Below are positions 25,416-38,600 of a stretch of 64,000 nucleotides of DNA, piece by piece (positions within the stretch are counted from its first letter, which is position 1; every line of letters starts with the position of its first letter). Below the pieces are notes generated by a model, which worked only from the letters and a program-made list of their open reading frames with translations, ran no database searches and was not told where the DNA came from. This stretch comes from Fomitopsis serialis. Taxonomy: Eukaryota; Basidiomycota; Agaricomycetes; Polyporales; Fomitopsidaceae. Where the stretch lies: contig NW_025955004.1 of the NCBI RefSeq assembly GCF_022376445.1, positions 186,001 through 250,000 of the forward strand. Reading direction: 5' to 3'. A program made the position numbers and the translations under genes.

Positions 25416-26074
25416 GTCGATGATGTCCGTTGTAACACTACGCTCTATGGTGCTGTGCTTCATCTTTCTACGATCCTAATGCTATTGAGATCTTGGCGTT
25501 CGTGCACCCACCTGGACATCAGTCACGCCGGTACATGGCTCAGGCCTTACTGCCAGCCATCCGACGTCCTTCAGGCCATGTTTTCCAACATCTGGCCGTG
25601 CTTCGTCTTCACCACCGCGCTCGCATCCGGTTCGGGCGGAGCCTGAGGGAGTGCGGCGCGTCGTGCGGAACCCTCCGGGCTCGACGACGCATGGCGGGAA
25701 AAGGCACTTGTCTTGATGTGTCAGCTAGGATTGAATAGTGCCTCGGTAAAAGCAGAGTCAACCTCACGCCGCACCTGGAGGGTCCTTGCATGAGACCACT
25801 TGCATAGGCAGAACCCCACGCCACAGACGCGTCGCGACGCGTCAAGGGTGCACGTGGCCGGCGGGGCTTGCTATCGTCATGCTCGCACATCCCGATCGAC
25901 GACTCTGGGCCGCGTTCGCAGGACGCCTCTGAGTCTTAGTCACTCTCCGAATGGCTCAGCCACTTCTCACCGTATCTCTCTCTCCGCATCCTCCTCGACG
26001 CAGTCGCGCGGCGAGGATCATTGCAGCAGTACACCGCAGCTCACAACCGCATTGAAAGAACTCAGTACACAACG
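25416..26074. other. Intergenic region between RAD17 and 3-HAO
   Basis: About 660 bp with no coding chain; the last 100 bases should be the promoter and leader of the dioxygenase gene. Confidence 0.5.
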
Positions 26075-26773
26075 ATGCCGATCGCACCGCCAATCAACTT
26101 CCCCAAGTGGCTCGCGGAGAACGGGCACCTGCTCAAGCCGCCGGTGAACAACTTCTGCTTGTACTCGGGCAAGGACTACGTGATCATGGTCGTCGGCGGG
26201 CCCAACGAGCGCAACGACTACCACGTCAACGAGACCGAGGTGCGTGCGCCGCAGGCCATCACACGAGCTGGGGTCGGCGCTGACCCGGCGACGTAGGAGT
26301 GGTTCTACCAGCACAAGGGCGGGATGCTCCTGCGCGTGGTGGACGACGGCGAGTTTAGGGACATCAGGATTGAGGAGGGCGAGATGTTCCTGCTTCCGGG
26401 TGCGTCCCTCTGCGCGCGATGAGCAGGAGTTCCGTCCGCTGACGGCTGTATGCGGCAGCGAACACCCCGCACAACCCCGTGCGCTTCGCGAACACCATCG
26501 GGCTCGTCGTCGAGCGCGTGCGCCCGGCCGACGCGACTGGTGAGTCTGCTATTCACGCGCCCCCCTGAGAGCGTGCGTTGATATGCTGTCGACGCAGACC
26601 GTCTGCGCTGGTACTGCAAGGCACCGGCACACACGACCCCCACGGTCATCCGCGAGGATTCGTTCTACTGCAGCGACCTCGGCACGCAGCTCAAGCCGCT
26701 CATCCAGAACTGGATGAACAACGACGCGGTCCGGAAGTGCCCCGAGTGCGGGACCGTCGCCGAGGCGAAGTAG
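26075..26773 (+). CDS. BNA1: 3-hydroxyanthranilate 3,4-dioxygenase
   Basis: This enzyme opens the ring of 3-hydroxyanthranilate in the kynurenine route from tryptophan to quinolinate and NAD, in the cytosol. Four exons (26075-26239, 26297-26399, 26459-26539, 26598-26773) give a 174-aa protein. Family marks: [20 protein letters not shown] at the N-terminus, iron ligands in [17 protein letters not shown] and TPHNPVRF, and the C-terminal zinc-type pair CPECG. Length is standard for the fungal enzyme. All introns are short and the frame is intact. Confidence 0.95.
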
Positions 26774-27335
26774 GCTGGAGGGATGAGGATTGTTTATGCG
26801 TAACGTTATCGTGTTCGAAGGTCAAGGTGGAACATGAGCGATGGTGATGTTCTGTACGTTATTAGTTTTGACGATGCAGAGTCGAGTGATCTTTGTGTGC
26901 ACAGCTCATGTCCTGGTCTAAGAAAGCCGACAATTCCGAGTGCTCTATCACAGCCACCGGCGAGTGCTATACACTGCTTTTATACGGCGGCCCCACAGCC
27001 TAGGCGTCAACTATCTTCCGACGACATACCGGCACCGTCATGCCCCATACGACGTCATGGGGCGCAGGTCTGCGCGCACTGCGCAGCGCAAGTGTGCGCC
27101 AGTCGGCCAGGGGCGTCCGACCGGCGAGGGCGTTCCCCGATATGGCAAGCCACTTGCCTAGTACGGCCCATAACCTGCTCCCCTGGCCCGCCCTGACATC
27201 TCCACAAGTATGATGTAACCACCACATCCAACGCGTATATAAGTCGCCGCTGCCAGTGCAGACTCCCAATTACCCACCTCTTCACCCCACCCAAACCTAC
27301 GACCCCCACCCACGCACATCACCCCCACCACCACC
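26774..27335. other. Intergenic region with a TATA-containing promoter
   Basis: No gene. TATATAAG at 27236-27243, about 95 bp before the next ATG, followed by a C-rich leader. Confidence 0.5.
27236..27243 (+). promoter_or_regulatory. TATA box of the Gln/Gly-rich protein gene
   Basis: TATATAAG about 95 bp upstream of ATG 27336 with a C/A-rich leader after it: a strong-promoter layout. Confidence 0.6.
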
Positions 27336-27898
27336 ATGGACAACTCGAACTGGCAACAGTCCCAGAACACCGACAACTACAGCGACCAGGGCACGGGCCA
27401 GGGCAGCACGTACGACAGCATGCAGGGCGGCGGCGGCCAGCAGCAGCAGCCGCAGCGCGGCATGGGCGGCGGACAGGGCGCGTTCGGCTCGGGCGTCTCG
27501 GGCGGCTACGGCGGGAACGACGACCAGAGCCAGCAGAACTCGCAGGGCCAGGGCCAGGGTCAGCAGTACTCGCAAGGGCAGGGTCAGCAGCAGGGCCAGG
27601 GCCAGCAGCAAGGCCAGACCCAGGGCGAGAAGCAGGACTGGCTCGATAAGGGCATCGAGTCGATCGGGTCCAAGGTCGGCTACAATGTAGTGAGTACTGT
27701 CTGGTGTGGCGAGGAGGTGACGGGTGCTGACGAAGTTGCGGGGAATAGAAAGACACCCAGGCCGACAGCGCGGGCGACTTCATCAACAAGCAGTTCAACA
27801 AGCATACTGGTGCGTATGACGGACCGTTTCGCACGTTGGCGGATGCTGATGCGTAACTCGTCCGTTGTGTAGGTCGCAAGCTTCCTGGTGTCCAGTGA
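27336..27898 (+). CDS. Small Gln/Gly/Ser-rich protein, possibly stress-related
   Basis: Exon 1 encodes a low-complexity region: Asn/Gln/Ser-rich start (MDNSNWQQSQNTDNYSDQ), Gly/Gln stretches, then runs of GQGQ and QQGQ. It ends with the ordered C-terminal motif DWLDKGIESIGSKVGYN. Two short introns lead to KDTQADSAGDFINKQFNKHT and GRKLPGVQ with TGA at 27896-27898. About 150 aa, no signal peptide or membrane segment. I have seen similar short C-terminal motifs in many fungal proteins of unknown role; the clear TATA box hints at high or inducible expression. Antisense open frames (Arg/Ala-rich) are shadows of the repeat-rich codons. Confidence 0.75.
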
Positions 27899-30800
27899 AC
27901 ATGTACGAATCGACGTCGCGGTTTAGGAAGTCGGAGGAATGGACTCTACACATGTTGTACTATTAGCAATGGTCGATTCCTGAAAAGATAGAAACGTTAC
28001 TCGCCGCATTGATACGGCGTGCCAGTGTTGCCATCGCGTCAGATGTAACTTGTCACAGGCGGCGGATGCAGAGTGAAAGTCGATTTCCTAGTGAACAATA
28101 ACAAGCGTTGGTTGACGTCGTGAGCGACTAACCTCCACCGTCGGAGATCCTCAAAGTCAGTGCAGGTCAGTGCGCCGAGCATGACCACCTCAAGTATCCC
28201 GAGCTTTGCGCTTGCTTGATGTAGGCAGAACAGGCATTAGATTGCTAGCCGGAGCAGATGACTGGAATCGAGAATCACGACTTTGCGAGTTGCATACCCG
28301 GAGCGGCACAAACGCGTACCTGAACCACAAGTCGGACGGTTCGTTGAGCTCGTTCCTTTCGCGCACGCAGATTCGGTTAGCCAGAGACTGTACGCAATGT
28401 TGCAAGGGAAGTGGACTGCCACTGGAGCGTGTGGAACGCGTCTGTGGCTGAAGCTCGGCTTCCGCCGGCACTCCTCTCGGCATTCACCGTTTGGGCTGAA
28501 CGTCCCCGCCGCTGCTGTTGAACATGCCCTCGTCTATTTTTCGTACTTCTCGACCGCCTCGCATTATGCACTTATGACATCCTTGGCTCTCCTCACCAGC
28601 GTAGTGCAAGCTCCAACACACTCGCACGCCGTGTGTCGCGAATCGCGATGTAATGTCCCTCGCCACCATCGCGCATATTTCAGTCGGCCGGCTGTTCTGT
28701 GGGACAGAGGGACAGAAGCAAGCAACGGCGCATCTGCGCGCGCAGCGTGATCCTAACGTATGTAGCAGTTACTCTATTCGCTGTCAGTTTGTGCTCACAC
28801 GCGCACATACCCGTTCTTGCCGTGCTTACGTCGCCCCAGATACACTCCCGAGCCGGACTGAATTCCGCTCTCGTAAGGCACCTGCAGAGACGGCCCGTGA
28901 AGCAGAAGAATGGGGCAGACATTATACATTGTCACCAGCACTGGGGATATACTGCTGCCGAGCCGTCAAATGGCCGCATCCTTCGACTCTCCATTCTCAA
29001 CCACTTGCCGTGTCTTCGTCGTCAACGCGCAGCGTCATCACTCGGAGAACAGTGTTATGGGATGGAGGAACATGTTACGATGTTGACGGCGCACCCGCTT
29101 GGTCTGTGCACACGGTGAGTCCTGTTTGTCCAGTTTCGACCTGACCATTGCGCCCGTTCATGTGCTGTCGCCCCTGCGTACAGTACATCTCATGGCTCGA
29201 TATCTATCGGACAATCATGAAGCCCGTAGATTCTAATCCGACTCTAACAGATATGCCCCTCACAAGCTCTTCGCCTCTATGAACAGATCCGGCGACATGC
29301 ACACACTGGGCGTCGCTTTGCTGTAAGTAGCGTCTCTCGTCCGCACTTCAGACCTGAGTCTGCGCCCACGGGTCTGCTCAATGAGTAGTTCGGGGGCTGA
29401 ACATGTCCTTTTATGCGCGCAGTATCGGTGCTTATTCCGAATGCTCATACATATCTTTCGTCTCGCTCGCCCTCCGCTCCGTATGTCTCGCAAGTCGCCA
29501 ACGCCACACGCACTCGATGCTGATGAGCACCCCTCTGCCTAGTCTCCGCTGAGATGTCTGTCCTGGGTAGGAGGATTATATACTGGTGTTGCTGGATATG
29601 TGAGGTGGTCCGTGTCGATTGTACCACAGGTGAGCATTCACAACGTTGGGTTCAAGGGAGTGCCGCACCGAAACATCGCCTTGGACTTCTATCCGTCTTC
29701 GCCGATTTCCCGCTTGCGGCGACTCCGCGCTGCCTCATCACGGATCCAGACCCGGGCGGCGGGGTATGCTACCGCTATTCTTTTCACCTCTAGACGGGCG
29801 TGATGCACTACCTGTTCGTATTGGGCCTATTTGACTCGCTTATCCACCCCCTGTGTGCACTCGCATCTAGTGACATCGGAATGGGCGGAGTGTGATGCCT
29901 CGTAGGACCGCATGCAAAGCTCGGGATGAATATTTATATCGCCCTGCCCTATCAGTTCTTGTCCTGCTCGCATGGTCCTACGAAAGCGCTACTCAACCAT
30001 CTTGTGCATGGTGAGGCCCTCGCAGCGAGGACTCAGCGGATACAGGACATGCCCGGATCACACGAAAGCCAACGGACTTGAACGCATGAGATGTGGGCAT
30101 CTCGCTATTTGCGAGATCTCCTGGCGCGAGCTTCGTGTTTGATATTTCGCAGAAGAGCATACAAGGATACTGCGATCCGCGTGCTGCAATATGACACGGG
30201 GACACAATGTGTTTCTGTCAACCACCGCTTTCCATGTGGGCGGGTATTTCGGGTGGGGTCATTGGCAGTAATGTCACTCCTATGGCTTCGGTCAGAAAGT
30301 TGCCCCATGGGCGGTGGTATGGGAGCCACACCCTGTCGTGAGACATAGCACGACTCTTTTGTTTGGGTACATCAATCCTCAGTTGGGTGTTGATGAATAT
30401 CATTGAGCTGCTCAGTACAGCATGATATGTGCTTAGTGCTCATGATGACTGGTGGAAAGAGGCTGTCCAACTGGCTCTGAAGATTCACAAATGACTCTAG
30501 CTTTACATTGTCCCAAAGTTGTTGAGATATGTGCTAGTATAAGTATGACTGGACTTTACCCAGAAGAATGTCATGACTCGGACATCTTGTGAAATATTCT
30601 GTCCTAATCAAAGAAGTGCAAAACACATTAACAATCCCAGGATACACTGGTAAAGTCTATGGACATGCAATCAGGAGTCACAGACAGAATGCATAATCAC
30701 ACAGAGTATCTAAGCAAGACTACAAATTAAGTAGTACTACCAGCCCAGGTCATATATGTCCTGCTGTCCATAGGATGCCACAGCTGTGTGAAGCCTATAC

Positions 30801-31257
30801 ATTCAATATTGTTACACGAAGCTGGGCGAGTGGAACACTACAAGCCACAAGCTTGACAAGTCTACTAACTTCGAAGAAGGGTTCTGTTCTTAGACCTAGG
30901 AAGGATGCAAGTCCCTTCATCCTAGTCGAGTTCCAAAGCAGTAGTGGTATGAGAAAGCTAGTGTTGATTGCTAACCAGGTCGAACTGAAGAGTCCGACCC
31001 CTACTGTACAGGTATATATATACAAGTGAAAGAGTCTGAGTCATAGCGTACAGTAGACATGAGTCAGGATATGTCATTGCTGACAAAGGAAATGGTAATC
31101 ATGACAAAGAAACGAGTCAGTTATCATATGAATGATATGATAGTCCAGGTGCGGTAAAGTACATAACCGGTCCTTGTGCACGCAAGGTGGTTAGAGATAC
31201 AAAGTAAAAGGAAATGAAATGTACGTAACATGGCGCCTTGTAACAAATATGTTATGC
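27899..31257. other. Long region without a supported gene
   Basis: 28.7-30.3 kb holds several intron-like signals and short hydrophobic plus-strand fragments (for example YLFVLGLFDSLIHPLCALA near 29810) but no continuous exon chain. A decayed gene is possible. From about 30430 the sequence turns AT-rich and CpG-poor. Confidence 0.35.
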
Positions 31258-33060
31258 TTAGATCTCATCAACATTGTGGATAATGCCTTCCTGTCCATCT
31301 ACCACATCTGGGGTTCCTTCACCTCCCAAATTTTCATCTGAATATATGTCTTCATCCACAACACTATCTTCATCTTCATTGAGCATGACTGAGCCACCAA
31401 GATCATTTGGCCTTGTGAAATGCAGCTCTGTCATGGATGCTGAGGTTACTCCCTGGGATGGGTTTGCTGTATTCTTGAGATTGTAGAAGAAATGTGAGAG
31501 TATCACTGCTGTGAAACTGACAGAAAAATATGTTTTGATAGAGAACACAAGTGGAATGAGCAGCATGAATATACATTTGGAGAGGGCTTACCTGGCAGAG
31601 AAGGTATCAATAATCTGGAATACCTATTTTGTAAAAGGGTGAGTCAGTAATATATACACATTGAGTGGGACATAGGAACCAGACACATACCACTACATAG
31701 TCACCCACAATCCCAAATATATTTACAAGCAATAATGCACTACAAAGAGGAAAAAATTGAGCTTCTCAATGTGTTCAAGTTGATGATCATTCTGAACTTT
31801 ACCCAAAATAAATAGATCCTGGGGCCATATCAGCATGAGTCTACACAGTAGTAGTGGTACTGAACAAACCATCTCGTGTTAACAAAGTTGCCAGTGTGGC
31901 CTCCTGACCAATGGAGTGGGCCAGCCTCTTGAGTGTGAATGTATGATACCATGTTGCCACCAGTACAAGGACCTCTGCTACCAGAGAAGTGACTGTAACA
32001 GCAATGTTGACTTGGGTGGGATATATCAGTTGTGCATGGCATGACACAGGAAGCCCCCTGCCTACATCTAGATCACCATCAAAAACAATTTCCCAGAATA
32101 ATGATATGTACAAGACATACTCATTCAAAACCTCTCTGTTGCGGGCTGCCAGATAACAGCCAATTTGAGGATAAAATATTGCATATTCACTTGTTATTGA
32201 ATACTGCATATGCTGACAATGTAAGCAAATCATATCTATAGGCACATGTAGCACCCACAATACTATATGCAATTCCTGGTGTACAGAGTGCAACAATGAT
32301 TGAGGGAAGTAGCCAATGCCTCCCATTGACAGCATAAACACGTAGAGCTGAGATTGCTGGGGAGTAGATGTCAGGTCAGCATAACCTGCTGATTGAGTTA
32401 TATTTGTACCTGTTGTGACTGTACTCAGAGTTGTAGAAGCACCAAAGAATATTTGGTTCAGGACTAATCCACTATAAGAGGACATGAGCCCACAAGTCCA
32501 TTGACTGCCACTCATTGACCACACCTCTGCAAATCATCTTATCAGTGAATACTATTGTATATGGTATAATTATGGCTCAGACATACCTTGCAACTTGAGG
32601 TGAATTGTGAGGCAATGTCAGAAATGATACAGAGGGCACTGGACAAGTGTAGAAGCACAAGTAGCAGTGATGGGATAGACAGCTTGCGGCCAAATAGGAA
32701 CTTGATATGGCTGTCCAATGTAAGACAAAAGTCATACAAATAAAAGCCTATTCTCTTTAGTTTCTTCAAGTATGCCATGGGAAGCCAGTACTCACAGAGT
32801 GATGCAATGTATGCACAGTTCTCAGCAAACCTTTTGTTGAAGGCACCATGGATGATGGGTAACTAGACACCAATAAATAGGACAAGTGATCACTCACACA
32901 ATGTCAAGTGCTTCCTGAGCTTGCTGTGTGATCTCAGAGGTGCTGTTGCTCATACTGTCAGTCTTGGGAGGTGGGTGCTATGGTTGAAAACAAACCCTGC
33001 ATGCTTTTATACCAACACAGCAGGGGTCGCTGAATGCACAGCAAGCTGTTGTGCTGCCTG
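30430..33060. other. AT-rich, CpG-depleted island
   Basis: GC drops from about 55% to about 40%. Between 31261 and 32960 I count only about five CpG, where tens would be expected for that GC content, while TG and CA are frequent. The edges are fairly sharp (about 31.2 and 33.0 kb, with a CpG-poor shoulder from 30.43 kb). The DUF6533-like gene lies inside. Confidence 0.8.
31258..32953 (-). CDS. DUF6533-like multi-pass membrane protein in the CpG-poor island
   Basis: The start is ATG at 32953 (MSNSTSEITQQAQEALDI). After two introns comes the family signature FYLYDFCLTLDSHIKFLFGR followed by KLSIPSLLLVLLHLSSALCI (32768-32586). The large exon near 32529-31875 carries LYVFMLSMGGIGYF-type and further TM segments and ends SLVAEVLVLVATWYHTFTL with GQEATLATLLTRDG. 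Then LLLVNIFGIVGDYVV, VFQIIDTFSA, and the last exon FTAVILSHFFYNLKN with an acidic tail, stop at 31258-31260. Splice sites are clean and I see no stop or frameshift, even though almost every CpG has gone. Family: fungal DUF6533-type, function unknown. Joining the exons at single-base precision is the weak point. Confidence 0.75.
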
Positions 33061-36000
33061 GGATAAGTGGCAGATATCAAATTCACTAGCTGATCAACAG
33101 TGACAGTAAACCATCGTCAGCATCCATTGATCAGTGGCATGACATATGCTTCACATATTTGGATATTCCATATGATATGTGATGGTGGTTGCATCAGAGT
33201 GTGTGATTGGACTGCGGTCACAATGCTATTGAGCAGAAGATCCGAAAACTCCAACACAGCCCCTGTCATAGCCCGGCCAGTAGCATCCACATCTTTCGAA
33301 GGCATGTACAAGACACTCAACAAATCGGACGCATCAGCCACAACCCGGCTCTGCATTGCTCCCATTGTGCATACAACACACATGACTTGTTAAGCAGATG
33401 TTCGATGTTTCGACAAGAGCCTGAGACTTAGACCTCTAAAACGTGTCAGACCAAATACCATGCATGCAGCCAATGACAGTACGCTCACCGAGCCCTGACA
33501 TATGACAGTTGACGAACAGTGCTGAGGTGTGGTCATGCTCGCCAGTGGCCACGTCAATCTGGTGATCTGAACCGTATAATGACGTGAGACGCATTAGCAG
33601 TGGGACATCTTCATCATCGCTGGTTCCGCGCCAAAGGATCGACTATATCGAAGTAACCTAAGCTTCACTCCTGGTGACCCAGTGTATCGCAGCCCCCTGC
33701 ATGCACATTCCATACAATGCCGGCGATACCTGGGTTGTAGCGCGCGACAGGCGGTTCACCGTGCTGCGCGGTTAGGAAAACGCGACAAGGAACGAGCTCA
33801 ATTCGCTGTGAGAAAGGCCACACTAAAAGTGTTTAAAGTCATGAACGTAGCATATACAGCGCGCGCCGCAGCCGCGGCGTCAGACTGTACCATTTCCAGG
33901 TATCGAGATATAGGGCGGTGAAGTGGTGCTGACGCACCGCGCGAACAGCCGCAGTAGTGATTTGAAAGTAAGGCAGCGAGCGCGTGGCTCACCTGATATT
34001 ACAAGATCCGGACGACAAACCTACGCATCTTGATCTTTCAAAAAATGAGCGGCAGGTCCTTCGGCGCGTATAACTCGACTCGCGCAACTGGCATTGCGTC
34101 ACAAGCAATGCGGCGCTGATTGAATGCGAGCGATTAGTATCCCGGCGCTGTCGAGCCAGACCTTTGCTGTGAAGCGATGGTCGCTTCGATGCTCATGGAG
34201 TCTATAGCGCTATCCCGTACTCGTCAACGATACCGCGCATACACGTACATCTTGTTGCACGTCAATCAAAGAAACTCACATTGGGGTGCAGCGGCGGAAC
34301 TCGATACTAGCAACTGGCAAAGCATCGATGGACGACCACTGTCCTGGCTCCTGTCTGACCACATGATTTCGTTGGCATCCATCTGTCAATACCGTGTTTC
34401 AAACTTGCCTACTGAGGTCTTCCGTACGACGTATGATCATCGAGTCTCAGCGGCGCGAGGCTGAGTATGCACGATCGTCACGCAACAATGATTCGTCTGT
34501 CAGTTCGTAGTCAAACTCAAGATGCGGGATGGACTCACGTAGTCCCTATCCATCCGTCGCTGCTGTGTCTCCGACTACCCGGTCCATAGGAGGTGATGAT
34601 CGTGGCGCTGCTGCAGGCGCCCTCTGACAATAACATCCCGGTCGGTGAGACCATGTATGATCATATTACCTCCTCTATGCCTCAGACTGGATGCTTACGG
34701 CGATACAGATGCCTCATTTACCACCTGCGCGGACAAGAGAGCCAGCTCGAGCTTTCGACATGCTCGGGTAAGGTCTGTGCGCGTAACGGAGGATTGCGTG
34801 CGGAGGGTGAGGTGAAGACGCGCGCGTGCTACGGCGCGGCACGCTAGGGGCACGACCGACCGAGTCAACTGGCTCAGTTCGGAGGAGCAGGAACACTCCA
34901 CGCTCTTCAAGGGATGAACGACACCGTAGCAGTGTTCTCTCGTCTGGAGTTGGGATGCATGGTGAGGGGCCAATCGCGAGCGCGAACTGCAGGCGCAGTG
35001 AAGAGAAATAGAGTCGGCGAGAATCAACCAGACGCCTTGGGTCTGGCTCATGTCTGGGTCTACCACGAATGAGAACACTGCTCACCGAGAGTGCCGCGGC
35101 CAGCACTGACGACATCGTGAGCTCAGCGGCAACCGTGTCGTACTCTTCTGCACAGGGGAGAGACCGCCAGCTTGAGTCATCGACGATGTACTCCTAGGAG
35201 TTGAATACGTTGAGTCGTGTGTCTTCGGTCGTTTGTGGGAAAACGGGACAGACGGTGCACTGGCTGGCGACAAGCTTGATAATAGGCCTTGGAAGTTACT
35301 GTGTAGCGAGGTTGAGTGGGTGTACGCGTCCGTGAGTTCTGGGAGGGAATGGTTAGTCGGAAAGACAACGAAAAGAATGAGAGCCACGTCTACATACGAC
35401 AACCCGTGAGCACGGGGATGCCGTGTATGCGGGCGACGTCAGCGCGACTGAACACGATGCTGCGTATGGAGCGCCGCAGGCATGGTCGCAGATATTCGCA
35501 CGCGAGTAGGGGGCAGTCAGGGAAGCGAGCAAGTACGACTTACAGCGTAGGCGTACGAGATGCCGAATGTATCTGCTCACAAGATGATCCCTTCTCTACG
35601 TCCTACCCAATCGCTCGCCAGATCAAGGCATGGCGCAATGGTGGTGTGAGAGGTCACAAGAGTGTGTTTGCCAGCAATGTAGATACGTGCAGCGAGTCCA
35701 ATTCGGAGCAAGAGTGCAGAGTCACCGATTACTAGAGTCAATGCAGGCTCTCCAGAGGCGAGGTTGACGGTTCGCGTTCAAGCACGGTCTTCGAAGGAAG
35801 CCGTGGGTGGTTTGCAGATGCTGTACACAGAAGGCGGTAATTGAGTCGAGCAAGGGGATAATTCTGGGAGTGGAGAATGTACCCAGCGAGTGAGCGGCCT
35901 GGTGCGAGTCGTTCAGCATGAGCGGTGCCGGCGGATGCCTCGGCAAGAGCCGCGTCTCCGCCACAGACGCGTCTGCGGCACTCACCAGTAGGCCGCTATA

Positions 36001-37088
36001 CGACTCTCGCAACAACGGTAGCGATTAATGCATATCATGCAGCTAATTCCATTTGGAACTAATCGCGTAAGCTTGCGAAACGTGTCCGATGTCTCGTAGC
36101 CGCAGGTAGTCCAGGTACGTGTTCGTTCGTGCATCCGCGCCGGCGCTGGTGGACACGCCTCGATTCTGAGCGAGGTGCTCTATGTACGTACATTTTCGCG
36201 ATCCTCTTGTATGCACGTAGCTCACAACCAGAGCTGGTCTTGATGTTTTATCTGGATAGCCTCTGATAAACGGCTCCAGCTCTCCGACGGCAATAGGCCG
36301 GGGCTCCTCCCAGGGCATTGTTCGCTTCGGCCTTTCTCGACCCCAAAAGCAAGAGGTCAAGCTTCAAGCATCGTGGCATGTCTTCTTTACATAGCCCTAC
36401 TCGCGAGGCACCCGACTAAACACTCTCGCTCACTCTACCAGGGTGCATATAGTCAACATGGCTGTACATCGTTGCACCCGGCGGTGGCGCAGTGGGGCAG
36501 CAAGGAAGACCTCTGTATGCGAGGGACCAGTAAGTAGGAAATTCGCAGACGCGACTTTGCATATCGCAGACACAGGAGGGATTTGGCGATGGTTGACCGC
36601 TGCGAAGGCAAAGATGTCAGAGTAGGATGGCGAGCCTTGTCCAGAGGGTATGTAAGTGGTCCGCGTCGAGCCATCGCTGGACGAAGCTGCAATTGACCAC
36701 GGATGACAGCGTACGGCGCCTTCCCATTTTGTAGCTCTCGCCGCGTTGGAACTCACATGTAGAATGCGAAACAGCGATGTTCGGCGCGTGTCGAACATGA
36801 GTCGTACGGATGCCAGTGGCAGCCGCCCGCGAATGCTCTGGCTGTCGATCACGTCATAAGATATGTCAATCACCGTTGAGCCACCCTGGTGACGAATTCG
36901 ACGTCTCCAGTCGGCCGTAGGGCGCATGCTCTTGCGCAACGTCTGTGTCGTCGTCGTCGCGCGTGGCACACGGCGCGTTTGCATTTCGACGATTGTAACA
37001 GTTGTTTGCACGCGTGCAAACCAGCACGAAGGCACAGCAAGACACACACCATTCACTTCGAGAACAGGACCCGCGCGAGTTACAGACA
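33061..37088. other. 4-kb region without a supported gene
   Basis: Minus-strand frames at 34.7-36.0 kb include membrane-like fragments (such as LLLRIGLAARIYIAG near 35680-35700) and a 219-residue open frame at 36430-37089 with no recognisable motif. I cannot chain them into a gene; they may be remains of a membrane protein gene. Confidence 0.35.
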
Positions 37089-38576
37089 CTACACGACGTC
37101 CGAGTCGTCGGGGCCCGGTTTGACAGGCGGGAACGCGTGCACGAAGCGGTCCACGTGTGCTCCTATGGCAGCCCTGCCGAGGACGGTCATGATGTCCACG
37201 AGGGCCTGGAGAGCATGCGGGGCCGAAGCGTCGACGGTAGGGTCTGCCAGCCGGATGTGGGATGATATAGCGTCGAGGACGGGGACGAACACACGCGAGC
37301 GACCACGGACGAGCCTATCCGCCGCCCATATCGGGTCCAAGAGCACGCCCGGACCGAACTGCATGCCAGATGCACGGCGTGAGTCGCGCGGGAGCGGGGG
37401 GAGCGTGGGGAGCGTGGGGGTGGCTCACCGTGTTGTACAGCTTGAGGAGGCGGTTGCGCGTGGTCACGGTGTGCCTGGCGGTGTTGCGCCACGTCGCGAA
37501 CCGCGCCGCGAGCTGCGTGAGCTTCGCCGCCTTCGCGGGCTCGGCGAGGCCCTCGAACTCGGGGGCGAACGCAGGGTCTTGCATGAACGTCGTGCGGAAG
37601 AACGTGCTGATCCATTTCTTGCCGCCGGGGCGGGCGTGCCGCGCCTGCCAGTCCGTGGCGAACTTGATGGTCTCGATCTGGAGGAGGACGAAGGAGACGG
37701 CGTTGTTGGTGGCGTGCCCCATCTCTGTCGACACTAGGGCCTAGAGGGCTCGTCAAAGAGACGCATATAGCCGCGTCCCCGGTAGCACGCACCCTGTGGC
37801 GCATCTCCAGTCGCTGCGTGATGCTCGCTATGTCGTCGTGCGCGGCAGAGTGGAGGACGATGTTTGCGGTGGTGACGGCGCTGTCGGCGAAAGCACCAAA
37901 CACGTTGGCCTGGAGGCGGCACGTCAGGCTTCGGGCCCAGGGCTGCCCGGGACATATATGCGCTGCTTACCCAGTCGTCGCGCGAAGCGTGTGGTAGGCC
38001 GCGCAGGAGGCGGGCGAACGCACGGTCCTCGAGGTCGGCGATTCTGAGCTTGAGGCGGTCACCAAAGAGCACCTCTGCGACCTCGGGGAGAGAGGGCGGG
38101 TGGGCTCCGAGACTGGTGAGAATGTGCGTGACGCGGAGGGCGACAGTGGCCTGCTTCGGGTCGATGTCGAGGCTCGTGTCGCGCGGCTCCTCGTAAGCGG
38201 TGTCGTCTTCGATATCTTCGTTCTCGCGTGGAGCATGCTCCTCGCTGCTCGGCTTGCAGTCACGGTCGACGTGCATGCGAGACTCGCTGCGCGGCTCCTC
38301 CGAGTCGACCTGGACATCGTGTTTGCGCTCCTCTTCATACGAGTCTTCGCGTTTGAGCAGATGGCTGGACGCGTCGCCGTGTTCCTTGGTGGTCGCAAGA
38401 ATCTTGGAGACGACATCATAGAGGACCGAGCGGCGGTTGCATACAGAGACCAGTTCGCGAGCATCTGCTGAGGTGAGAGGCGGCTGGAGCTCTGCACAGA
38501 GCAGCGCGATGGCGTCGAGGTGGTCGAGGATGGCCTGCAGAGCCATGCTAGTGGTATCGGTCAGAGCAGCAGACAT
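37089..38576 (-). CDS. Hypothetical protein, 434 aa, four exons
   Basis: Exons 38576-37971, 37909-37793, 37740-37429 and 37358-37089 total 1305 nt, all junctions in frame. The N-terminal part is helical (ALQAILDHLDAIALLCAEL), followed by a long acidic/charged linker (residues about 70-135). The second half is ordered (VALRVTHILTSLGAHPPSLP, WISTFFRTTFMQDPAFAPEF, TTRNRLLKLYNTFGPGVLLD, AADRLVRGRSRVFVPVLDAI). I do not recognise the domain. A TATA box only about 25 bp before the ATG implies an extremely short leader or a start at the next Met (11 codons on). Part of the last exon is duplicated at about 41520-41645. Confidence 0.7.
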
Positions 38577-38600
38577 GCGAGGGCGAGTGCGCGCCGAGCT

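Noticed and set aside
27297..27879. Arg/Ala/Leu-rich antisense frames across the Gln/Gly-rich gene
   Set aside because: Shadow frames of CAG/GGC repeats; the sense frame has a TATA box and splice sites.
36430..37089. 219-residue minus-strand open frame
   Set aside because: No motif or splice chain; it directly follows the 3' end of the supported gene at 37089 and looks like chance.
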